Part shown: piece after piece, positions 1-8,406 of the stretch | Layout of the letters: every line of letters begins with the position of its first letter | Numbering within the stretch: the first letter of the stretch is position 1 | Assembly (NCBI RefSeq): GCF_910594005.1 | Contig: NC_057828.1 | Coordinates: 11,482,235 to 11,546,234 of the forward strand | From: Cervus elaphus | Taxonomy: Eukaryota; Chordata; Mammalia; Artiodactyla; Cervidae | Length of the DNA: 64,000 bases | Reading direction: 5' to 3' | Translations under genes and position numbers: made by a program | The notes under the pieces: generated by a model | Databases searched by the model: none | Seen by the model: the letters and a program-made list of their open reading frames with translations, nothing else | Told to the model about the DNA's origin: nothing

Positions 1-714
1 ACTAACAAAATACTCATTTATATATATAATTAGATACTTTTTAAATGATAATATGTTTTATGTTTTAGTAATTTATACTATTTGCAACAGTAATTTATAC
101 TGTTTTCAATAGTTCAATAATAATATTTTGTTAAAGAGTAAACCAATATGCATCATCTTTGTCATAGGTCTTTTATATATTGTGCCTGAGCATAGCACTT
201 TCTCAGATGTTTTTTGAATCTTAGAGTAATGAATATATCCCTCCAGCCCCATTATCTGGTACGGTCAGTAGATCAAGTAGAAGATGTGAAATTATCTGAG
301 AATATAACACTAACTATTTCTTACCTTCAAAAAGTGACTGCAAGTAAGATACTAAATGTTGAAGGTATCTGAGACATTAAAACAATCTAACAAAAACAAA
401 ACAATAATTTCAGTCCTAAATATTCTGTAGGAATGTCTCTGGACCCTTCAGAGGTGCTGCAGTAACCAACATAGTCTAAGAGTTATTTTTTCCTCTACTT
501 TTTGTGTCATTGCCAATTAGCTTGAGCTATTTTTCAAAAAGTCTTTTAGGGCTTAAATATAGGACAAAATAACTTGTTCTCTATATTTAGAATAAAATAT
601 CAAATGACAATTCCAAAATCATAAACACATTCTGAATGGCAGATTCAAATACTTCAGTATTTGAATGACATGCATACATAAAGATATATCTAAATATGTC
701 TGAAAAGTATATAT

Positions 715-718
<4 letters not shown>
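1..718. other. AT-rich intergenic sequence, nothing recognised
   Basis: No open frame of note, repeat family or RNA gene could be recognised in this AT-rich stretch. Confidence 0.6.

Positions 719-757
<39 letters not shown>
719..757. repeat. (AT)n microsatellite
   Basis: An uninterrupted alternating AT tract of about 39 bases lies just left of the BovB insertion that begins near 770. Confidence 0.95.
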
Positions 758-758
<1 letters not shown>

Positions 759-769
759 TAACTTAGTAT

Positions 770-1493
770 TTGTTGTTGTTCAGTCCCCTAGTTGTGCCCA
801 ACTCTTTGTAACCCCATGGACTGCAGCACACCAGGCCTCCCTGTCCCTCACCATCTCCCAGAGTTAGCCCAAGTTCATGATCATTGCTGTCCGGGCATCT
901 CGTCCTCTGATACCCTATTGTCTTTCTGCCCTCAGTCTTTCCCAGCATCAGGGAATTTTCCAATGAGTCATCTGTTTGCATCCAATGACAAAAATACTGG
1001 GGCTTCAGCTTCAGCATCAGTCCTTCTAGTGAATATTCAGGGTTGATCTCTCTCAAGATTGACTGGTTTTATCTTCTTTCTGTTCAAGGGACTTTCACGT
1101 GTCTTCTCTGACACCACAATTCAGGGACATCAATTCTTTGACATTCTGACTTTGTTATGGTCCAGCTGTCGCAACTGTATGTGACCTCTGGGAAGACCAA
1201 AGCCTGGACCATACAGATTTTGTCAGCAGAGTAATGTAAGCTTTTCACACTATCTAGGTTTGTCACTGCTTTCCTGCCAAGAAGCAACTGTCTTCTGATT
1301 TCATGGATGCAGTCACCATCTGCAGTGATTTTGGAGCCCAAGAAGAGGAAATTTATCACCACTCCCACTTTTCCCCCTGTATTTGCCATACTACCCAAAT
1401 GCGATGATCTTAATTTTTTTTTTTTAATATTTTGTCTTAAGATGGCTTGTCCACTCTCCTCTTTCATTCTCATCAAGAAGCTCTTTATTTCTT
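770..1493 (-). mobile_element. BovB LINE, 3' segment of a 5'-inverted copy
   Basis: The left end carries the short TTGTTG tail and the antisense of the BovB 3' end. The minus strand encodes the carboxy-terminal BovB polyprotein: a stretch like EEIKSFLMRMKEES near 1497, then ITADGDCIHEIRRQLLLGRK, then a region ending SLEGLMLKLKPQYF near 980. Frameshifts and stops break the frame, so no protein is expected. At about 1493 the strand switches to sense BovB (1494-2819). The segment starts just downstream of the reverse transcriptase YADD motif, which neither half keeps. With the next entry this is read as a single insertion with a 5' inversion; TAGTAT at 764-769 and 2820-2825 is a candidate target duplication. 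Confidence 0.88.
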
Positions 1494-2819
1494 CCAAGAG
1501 AATGAACCAGTCATAGCAAATATCCTTTTTTCAACAACGCAAGAGATGACTCCACACATGGATATCACCAAATGGTCAATACCAAAATCAAACTGATTAC
1601 ATTCTTCGTAGCCAAAGATGGAGAAGCTGTATACAGTCAACACAAACAAGACCCAGAGCTGACTAGGTCAGATCATCAGCTGCTCATAGAAAAATTCAGG
1701 CTTAAACTAAAGAAAACCAGGAAAAAATACTAGGCCGGCTAGAATCAAATTCCATGTGAATTCGCAGTAGAGGTAATGAATAGTCAAGGGACTAGCTTTA
1801 CTTAACAATATGCCTGAAGAACTATGGACAGAGGTCAGTAATATTGCACAGGAGGCAGCAAAGAAAACCCTCTCAAAGAAAAGAAAAGCAAGATGGCAAA
1901 GTGGTTATCTGAGGAGGCTTTACAAATAGTGGAAGAATGAAGAGAAGTGAAAAGCAAGGGAAAGAAGGGAGCTTAAATCCAATTAAATGCAGAGTTTCAA
2001 AGAATAGCTAGTAGACACTGAAGAGATCAAGAAGAGATGGAAAGAATACATGGAAGAACTGTATAAAAAAAGATCTTAATGAATCAGATTACTATGGTTA
2101 GTGATCCAGAGCCAGACTTTCTGGAGTTCAAAGTCAAGTGGGCCTTAAGAAGCACTGCTGTTAATAAAGCTAGTAGATGTAATGAAATTCCAGTAGAACT
2201 ATTCAAATCCCTAAAGGATGACACCATCAAGATTTTTCATTCATTATATTGGCAGATCTGGAAAACCTAGCAGTGGCCACAGGACTGGAAAAGGTTCATC
2301 TTCATCCCAGTTCCCAAGAAGGATAGTACCAAAGAACATGCTAACCATTGGACGATTGCTCTCATCTCCCATGCTAGTAAGGTTATGCTTCAAATCTTGC
2401 AGGCTAGGCTTCAGCATTATGTGAACCAAGAACTTCCAGATGTCCTAGCTGGGTTTAGAAAAGGAAGAGGAACCAGGAATCAAATTGCCAATGTTCACTG
2501 AATTATAGAGAAAGCAAGGGAATTTCAGTAAAACATCTATCTCTGTTTCATCAACTACTCTAAAGCCTTCAACTGTGTGGATCATGACAAACTGTGGAAA
2601 TCTCTCAGAGAGATGGGAATGCCAGACCATCGTAGCTGTCTCCTGAGAAACCTGCACGCAGGTCAAGAAGTAACAGTTAGAAGCCTGTATGGAACAACTG
2701 ATTGGTTCAAGATTGAAAAAGGAGTACAACATGGCTGTCTGCTGTCACCCTGTTTGTTTAACCTATATGCTGGACACATCATCAGAAATGCCCAGATAGG
2801 TGAGTTACAAGCTGGAACA
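1494..2819 (+). mobile_element. BovB LINE, inverted 5' segment (endonuclease end to RT)
   Basis: This sense-strand BovB segment starts in the carboxy end of the endonuclease (CCAAGAGAATG... then the CAACAACGCAAGAGA stretch near 1531). It runs through the linker and the RT fingers and palm: SRCNEIPVELFKSLKDD near 2170, the NCVDHDKLWKSLREMG region near 2570, and HGCLLSPCLFNLYAGHI near 2730-2780. It stops at GELQAG near 2819, just before the catalytic YADD block. Stops at many points, for example in place of the RT codon near 2500, make it non-coding. The order and orientation against 770-1493 fit twin-primed reverse transcription, with about 35 codons lost at the break. Confidence 0.88.
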
Positions 2820-3003
2820 TAGTATCATATACACATAAATATTACCATCTTCTTTCCCAGACACACACACCATGTGGTTTATTATATTTACATTTTCTAT
2901 GGGTTAATCTTATATTTTCTATGGGTTAATCTTACAATTTTAACAGATGCACTAACCCTCTAGGGTAAACCATCCAGTTTAGACTTTAAACATTTATAAA
3001 TAA

Positions 3004-3184
3004 TTACTCAGTCATGTCTGATTCTTTGCGATCCCATGGACTGTAGCCCACCAGGCTCCTCCATCCATGGAATTCTCCAGCCAAGAATACTGAAATGGGC
3101 TTCTGTTACTTTCTCCAGGGGATCTATCCAACTGAGGATACACTGCAGGCAGATTCTTTACCATCTGAGTCACCAGGGAAGCCC
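3004..3184 (-). mobile_element. Bov-tA SINE, antisense
   Basis: The right end (CACCAGGGAAGCCC) is the antisense of the tRNA-Glu-like head. The body contains antisense CTCCAGTATTCTTGGC-like and CATGGACTGTAG modules and ends at the antisense ACTGAG tail on the left. Confidence 0.88.
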
Positions 3185-3967
3185 AGTCTTAGATTAAGAA
3201 GTGAACATTTATATTTTTCTTCTCCCTTTCCCATCTTCTTCTGGATTACAATGTGACATAATTTCCCTCATGATGAATTTAAGTCCAACCTCTTATCTAG
3301 GCCTTAATTAACTGAATAATTGCATAGACGGAAAATTATGATTTGTATTTTCTAAGCTTAGTCCTTTAAAGCCATCACATTTTGTTTCTTCAAACTCCTT
3401 GGCCATGAACAACCAGTGTATTTGAAGCCAGGGGTTGAATGAAACATAATTTAAGGTAGGGAAGCATATAAGTAGAATACATTAATTATTTCTTATATCA
3501 AAGTTATTTATCTACTTACACTAATATTAATCTTCCCTTAGATTTGTGAAACTGCTTTTTGATGGGAATGGGAAGGAAGGGACATGGCATAAACTGAAGC
3601 GAGCTTGAACTGTTTCCAGGTCTTGTTTAAGTGCAGACTTAAGAGCAACATACTGGTACTTTCAGCAAAAATTTTTACTTGCCATCACATTTGTGGTAAA
3701 CAGACCTATAGCTTTAAAAGTATTGAATTATAAAATGTGTTTTCCATGATCATAACTAACATATAGTGAAATATAAATCATAGTTAAGGAGCTAAACTAT
3801 TTTAATGGATTTTGTGACAATGTCTACTTTTTACAAGTTTAAACTAAGAAATGGGAAAGATGTTTTTTCAACAAACATATCTGTACTTCGAAAACATCAG
3901 TTCTAATATTGAGCCTTGAGTTCTGTTTATTTTCATTTCTACTAGTAAATTGTTCCTTATAATCCTT
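3185..3967. other. Unique AT-rich sequence
   Basis: No repeat family, open frame or RNA gene was recognised. Confidence 0.5.
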
Positions 3968-3976
3968 ATCAAGATT
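3968..3976. repeat. Target-site duplication of the host BovB fragment, left copy
   Basis: ATCAAGATT here is repeated exactly at 13641-13649, on the far side of the BovB fragment and the nested provirus. Confidence 0.85.
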
Positions 3977-4114
3977 CAGTTCAGTTCAGTTCAGTCACCC
4001 AGTCGTGTCCGACTCTTTGCAACCCCATGAATCGCAGCACACCAGGACTCCCTGTCCATCACCAACTCCCAGAGTTTACTCAAACTCATGCCCATCGAGT
4101 CGGTGATGCCATCC
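3977..4114 (-). mobile_element. BovB 3' fragment, left part, split by the provirus
   Basis: Antisense BovB 3' end starting with the CAGTTCAGTTCAGTTCAG tail, then CGTGTCCGACTCTTTGCAA and CCAACTCCCAGAG modules. It is cut at 4114 by the provirus and resumes at 13337 with no loss other than the duplicated ATCC. Confidence 0.93.
4111..4114. repeat. Provirus target-site duplication ATCC, left
   Basis: ATCC precedes the 5' LTR and recurs at 13337-13340 right after the 3' LTR. Four bases is the usual length for gammaretrovirus-type integrases. Confidence 0.85.
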
Positions 4115-4220
4115 TAAGAGGGTAACAGGCAGGAAGGCCAGGGGTCTCCAAACGGAGGAAATAGGCTGCAAGTGCCAGACATTTTTATCTTTCTTAAGCG
4201 GCAGGAGGAAACAAACCAGC

Positions 4221-4267
<47 letters not shown>

Positions 4268-4829
4268 TTCTTCTCTATACAAATTTAAAAGGAGGTTTCT
4301 CTTAAAATGCTGTGTTGCCTTGACACCTGGTTTCACCTGAAGCTAACTATTCTCAAACCTTGAGTTAACCAATGCATTTCTTTTTTTTTATGGAAATGTT
4401 TGTCTTAAGCTATGTTAATTTACCCCAGGTTCCACCAAATGGCCCAACCTACTTACTCAGATATTGTTCCCCTAATCCATGTAAACAAAACTATTTGTTA
4501 GTAATCTGCCCTTCTACAAGATTCAAGTCAATCGTTTTATGGCCAGGGATGAATTAACTGGTGCCATTCTAAATTCTAAGACATTCCTTTCTTTTCATTA
4601 ACAGACTGTGAGTGACTATATAACTTACAGCTAAAGACTAGGAGGCGGGTACTCTTTTGCCCGCTTCTGATGCCTATGTCAGAAGCTTTCTCTATCTCCT
4701 TTGTACTTTAATAAAACTTTATTACACAAAAGCTCTGAGCGATCCAGCCTCGTCTCTGGCCCTGGATTGAATTCGTCTCCTCCGGAGGCCAAGAATCCCG
4801 GCATCGTATCGTTCAGCAACAACCTTTCA
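4115..4829 (+). mobile_element. 5' LTR of the provirus
   Basis: This 715-bp LTR matches 12618-13336. It ends in CA (4828-4829) but starts TA instead of the TG implied by the two solo relatives. An (AT)n tract at about 4223-4259 followed by a T run lies in U3. A TATATAA box is at 4617-4623 and an AATAAA polyadenylation signal at 4710-4715, with a GT-containing stretch downstream, which places U3, R and U5 in the expected order. It is the presumed promoter of the provirus. Confidence 0.97.
4617..4623 (+). promoter_or_regulatory. TATA box of the 5' LTR
   Basis: TATATAA lies about 90 bases upstream of the AATAAA signal, typical of a short-R gammaretroviral LTR. The same box is at 13124-13130 in the 3' LTR. 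Confidence 0.75.
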
Positions 4830-4832
4830 CCT

Positions 4833-4850
4833 TGGGGGCTCATCCGGGAT
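4833..4850 (+). other. Primer binding site, tRNA-Pro
   Basis: TGGGGGCTCATCCGGGAT begins three bases after the LTR end. It matches the proline-tRNA primer site used by murine leukaemia-type viruses at 17 of 18 positions, the mismatch being an A at 4842 that fits CpG decay. Confidence 0.93.
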
Positions 4851-4857
4851 CCTTCAG

Positions 4858-4870
4858 GACAAGGTAAGGA
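4858..4870 (+). promoter_or_regulatory. Major splice donor in the leader
   Basis: GGACAAG followed by GTAAGG is a near-consensus 5' splice site with the exon ending at 4863. It is 14 bases past the primer site, close to where simple retroviruses have their donor. Confidence 0.7.
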
Positions 4871-5197
4871 TGCTTGGAGCTCTAGATCTTTGTTCTCCTA
4901 GCCAGCACGTTTTCCGCTGTACTTTATTAACTCTATGGTGTGCTTGTGTGAATGAATGAAACGCCCTGCGTGAAGCAAGTGAGGAGCCCTGCTCTGCGGT
5001 TCTGCGGTGACCTCATGAGGCTTATGGCAGAAACCTGTCGGGGGTTTATACCGACCTGCCAACGCCAAGATGCAACCAATGTCTCCTTTGGGAACTGATC
5101 AGAAATGGGCAAAGCGTGTGGACCAAACTCTCCTTTCTCGGTCAAACTTTTTGGTCTCTTTGACCATTTCATAACTCCTTGGGAATTAGAAGTACTA

Positions 5198-5201
5198 ACC
5201 T
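5198..5201. repeat. Target duplication ACCT of nested LTR, left
   Basis: ACCT here and at 5595-5598 bracket the antisense LTR at 5202-5594. Confidence 0.75.
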
Positions 5202-5594
5202 TGTTATGCCCGATGTCTGAATCCCCGAGCGGGAAGAGAGAAGGCCTCCAAGACAATGCAACTCGCAAGAAGGGAAGTTTATTACTGACTCGAGCCAGGA
5301 CTTTCCGCCCGCAACCAACACAGTGGTGCGGGTCGGAGAGCCCCGAGCCCAAGCTGTTACACAAATTTATAGGGTGAGAAGCGGATTGGTTACACGTTTG
5401 CAAAGCAATTTCATTGGTCAATACTTTTGCGCGCACGGGACTTTCCTGGGGGTTGCCGCCCCGTTCCTAATTTCCTAATTGGCAAACAGCGGTCAGTATT
5501 AAGTGAAAGCTAATTGGTCCTAATTGGCAAACAGTGGTACCAAGTAGGAAGGTCTACTCCTAATCTAAGCTGCGTTACTTCTGCTCGCCTCACA
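5202..5594 (-). mobile_element. Antisense solo LTR, class I type, nested in leader
   Basis: The 393-bp element begins TG and ends CA and is flanked by ACCT. On the minus strand it starts TGTGAGGCGAGCAGAAG, carries ACCAAT boxes (antisense ATTGGT near 5385 and 5414), a CTATAAAT TATA box near 5365 and an AGTAATAAAC polyadenylation signal near 5280, followed by a GC-rich U5. It shares no visible identity with the host provirus LTR. The 4-bp duplication and layout suggest a gamma-type family. No internal region remains, so it is a solo LTR. Confidence 0.85.
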
Positions 5595-5598
5595 ACCT

Positions 5599-5937
5599 AA
5601 TCTATCAGATCACAGACTTTCCAGGGACTTGTAATCTATGTTGCTACTGTACTGTGGCCTAGGTCTCAAACTTAGATGGGTAGTCAGGAAGCTCCTAGCC
5701 TCTCTAGGCATGGAAAGTTCGGAAGCTAGATGGAGCTCTAACTCCAAGAGCATCTCTGAGGCTAAAGGTTATTCGGATTAGAACTGCAATGTTTTTTTTC
5801 TCCTTTGGTAATGCTGGCTCTTAGTGGACCAGAGGAGGCTCTTATACTGGTGTGGTGAAGCTTGGAAGTAACATCTCAGTTTTAAAGTTCGTGCAGGTCT
5901 TATTCCTGTCAGGAATATACTCAGGGTCGTGCACAGG
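5599..5937 (+). other. Original proviral leader between two nested LTRs
   Basis: Nothing recognisable. It is taken as leader because the two flanking elements each have clean target duplications. Bases 5932-5937 (CACAGG) are the left duplication of the next LTR. Confidence 0.6.
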
Positions 5938-6428
5938 TGCCGGGCCTGCCGGCTAGATGAACAGGTCGAGGACGCAATCACCAGAGCACCTGAGAAATAA
6001 AAGACTAGGAAAGATGGGGTTGAGAGGGACGGAGTCAGCTTGTGACTGATTCCGACAACTTTATTGAGGGGTAACATACATATATATGCTAACAGGATTC
6101 ACCAGATTTTAGATCAAAGACTTGCATACGTGCAGAACTGCAGACACTAGTTTTATTTAGCTCAGGAGTTTTATCTTAACTCCAGCAGAGCATGGCACCA
6201 GCGTCTTACAATCAGGTAAAGACTACCTAGACATAAGCCATTCACAGGAGCCCGATAATCTTATCAGAGTCAGGAAAATGGGCAAATGGTGGCTGCAGCG
6301 ATTTCCTTGAGGGAGGTGAGAAAGACCAATTTGCACTTTAACAAATCAGGGGTGGCGGGACAGAGAGGGACCTTTTGATCTCTCTCAGGGCCGAGAAGGG
6401 GCCTGAGCAGTCAGGCCGGCTCCCCGCA
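5938..6428 (-). mobile_element. Antisense solo LTR, class II (ERVK/IAP-like), nested in leader
   Basis: The 491-bp element begins TG and ends CA and is flanked by a 6-bp duplication CACAGG (5932-5937 and 6429-6434), the length usual for betaretrovirus-type integrases. On the minus strand it starts TGCGGGGAGCCGG, resembling the TGT(T/G)GGGAGCCG start of class II LTRs, and has an AATAAAG signal near 6055-6070. Its U5 ends GGCAGGCCCGGCA. No internal sequence remains. Confidence 0.87.
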
Positions 6429-6749
6429 CACAGGCACTCATGTGACGAATGTTTCCCCCAGAGGTCTTAGCTTGGGAGGCATTCTGGAAAGTTACTCTGA
6501 TTGCACTCCAGGTGGCATCAGAGGCAAGCGATGTGAAGAGCTGGACGTCAGTCAGGGATGCCATCAGGCCCACCCCTGGTGCATCCCCGCCCTGTCTCCG
6601 TGGTAGAACCAGGAGGGACGACTGTGACGCCTGCGTCGGTAAGGGACAGACTAAGTCCGACCAGGAAGGAAAAGCTTTTGGTGTAAGGTCTGTCTACACC
6701 CCCATCTAGAGCAGGGAGGGACGCCTCCGGTAGAAAAAATGGCACTGGT

Positions 6750-6770
6750 CGCTTTTTTTCTCTCTTACAG
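6750..6770 (+). promoter_or_regulatory. Splice-acceptor-like tract directly before gag ATG
   Basis: A run of T and C ending in TTACAG abuts the gag ATG at 6771. It reads as a strong polypyrimidine tract plus AG. With the donor at 4863/4864 or the one at 6639 it could remove all or the last 132 nt of the leader without touching gag. Use is not shown. Confidence 0.5.
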
Positions 6771-7137
6771 ATGGGAGCTAACAATTCCAGCCTCACTCTT
6801 TTGAACTGTATCCTGAAAAACTGGGATAGATTTGATCCCCAGGGCTTAAAGAAGACACACCTGGCCTTCCTATGTGATACTGCATGGGCACGGTACCCAC
6901 TGGAGGACGGCGAATGGTGGCCAGTTGGAGGGTCTCTTAAGTATAATACTGTTTTACAATTAGACCGGTTCTGTAAAAAACAAGGGAAATGGGTAGAAGT
7001 AGCGTATGTGTTGCCCTTTTGCTCCCTGCGAAATGTGCCAGACTTATGTCCTAAGGGTGTAGATTTGGGTGTGAAACCTTCAGCTCCCCCCTGTCCTCCT
7101 ATTTTGCCCCCATATCTGGGACTCCAAGCTGAGGTTC

Positions 7138-7254
7138 AAACTGCTTTGGTCTCAGTGGAAACACAAACTGAGACTCAAACTGCCTTGGTCTCAGTGGAAA
7201 CCCAAACTGAGATTCAAACTGCCTCGGTCTCAGTGGGAACCCAAATTGAGATTC
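7138..7254 (+). repeat. 39-bp tandem repeat in gag
   Basis: Three imperfect copies of a 39-bp unit encode QTALVSVETQTET-like 13-mers, rich in Q, T and V, followed by shorter degenerate copies to about 7310. It lies between the PSAP motif and capsid, the position of the variable p12-like linker. Confidence 0.9.
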
Positions 7255-8403
7255 GAACTGCTCACGTAGAGGTCCAAACAACTCCTGTCTCAGTAAGACT
7301 TCAGACTACTCTGGGACTCAGACCATTGAAGTAAGAGATAAAGAAAAGCAGGTTTCTCCAATCTATCCCTGGGACATGCGCAGAGCAGCCAGAGACTGAG
7401 GGACAGCCACTCATGCTGTTGCCTCTTCATGAAGTACCCACCGGGAGAAATTATGTCTATGAGAGGTAATAAGCCTTTTTCTTATCAAGAGATACAAAGA
7501 ATTAAGGAAGATCTGGGAGACTATTTGGAGGACCCAGAAAAATATGTTAGAGCTTTTAAAGGTATTACTCTGCATTATGACCTTACTTGGAAGGATGTGA
7601 TGTATATCTTGAGACAAACGTTGACTCCCAACTCAAAAGCTCAAGTCTTGGGAAAAGCGATTGCTTATGGAGATGAATGGCTTGGTAATGAATCAGTAAG
7701 AAAGAGGGAGGACGAGATAACTGCCCTCCCCGCTGGGAGTCAGGCGGTCCCGAGCTACAGAACCAGACTGGGACTATAACACTACTAAAGGAAGATGGGA
7801 TCAGAGTCATTTTGTCAGATGTATTCTTGAAGGACTCAGGCAGGCGCGTTCTAAGTCTTTGAACTATGGCTAACTGACAGACATAGAACAGGAGGAGAAG
7901 GAAGCTCCTTGTAAATTCCTAGATAGACTGAGAGAAGCCCTTCGCAGATTCACTGAGATTGATCCTGAAAGTGAAGAGGGAAAAGTGATCTTAAAGGATA
8001 GATTTCTCAGTCGGCTCCAGATATTCGCCGTAAGTTATCAAAATGGGCGTATGGACCAAATCAGTCTTTAGATAATCTGTTGCAACTGGCTCAGATGGTC
8101 TATTATGGTAAGGAATATGAAGAAAAGAAAAAAAGGCAGAAAAAGATGAAAGAAAAGGCAGAAGCCCTCACAATGGCTATGAAAACCATTCTTAAACAGC
8201 CTGAGAAAAATGCCCAGAGGGACCCAGGTGAAAAGGGATGGGCTTGCTATTGCTGTGGAAAGGAGGGGCATCTCAAGCGGGATTGCCCTCAGGCATCTAA
8301 GCTTCCCCCGGCTCCATGTCCAGTCTGCAAGGGACCACACTGGAGGAGATACTGCCCCCAGAGGCGTAGGTCTCTGGGGTCTGACTCTCAAGACAATCAG
8401 GAC

Positions 8404-8406
8404 TGA
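8404..8406 (+). promoter_or_regulatory. In-frame UGA between gag and pro
   Basis: Gag ends GAC-TGA-AGG and the same frame stays open into protease (DTG at 8506-8514), as in gammaretroviruses, where the gag stop is suppressed. Known gammaretroviruses mostly use UAG; here it is UGA. Whether UGA is ancestral or a mutated UAG cannot be told from one copy. Confidence 0.65.

Larger units (their letters stand above)
4851..6770 (+). other. Proviral leader between primer site and gag
   Basis: The leader spans about 1.9 kb. Removing the two antisense solo LTRs and their duplicated target bases leaves about 1.0 kb of original leader: 4851-5201, 5599-5937 and 6435-6770. No conserved open frame was seen. 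The packaging signal would lie here but cannot be recognised by eye. A second donor-like site (CGTCG then GTAAGG) is at 6639, and an acceptor-like tract ends at 6770. Confidence 0.7.
6771..8406 (+). pseudogene. gag: gag of the provirus, disrupted
   Basis: Gag would form the virion core. The ATG at 6771 gives MGANNSS, an N-myristoylation signal. The matrix frame runs to a TAA at 7332-7334. It holds a PSAP late-domain motif at residues 103-106 and then a 13-residue tandem repeat. Capsid resumes in another frame at about 7429 (NKPFSYQEIQRIKEDLGDY), shifts again near 7780, and contains the major homology region near 7916 (FLDRLREALRRF). It returns to the second frame before 8080. Nucleocapsid has two zinc knuckles: CX2CX4HX4C at 8245-8286 and a short CX2CX3HX4C at 8317-8355. 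The natural end is TGA at 8404-8406, in frame with protease. At least three frame changes and several stops prevent a full product. Confidence 0.93.

Noticed and set aside
3150..3184. tRNA-Glu genes at SINE heads
   Set aside because: The tRNA-like parts here and in the other Bov-tA and CHR copies are SINE heads without a complete cloverleaf.
7138..7310. CRISPR-like direct repeats
   Set aside because: Direct tandem, in-frame coding repeats with no spacers, in a vertebrate retroviral gag.
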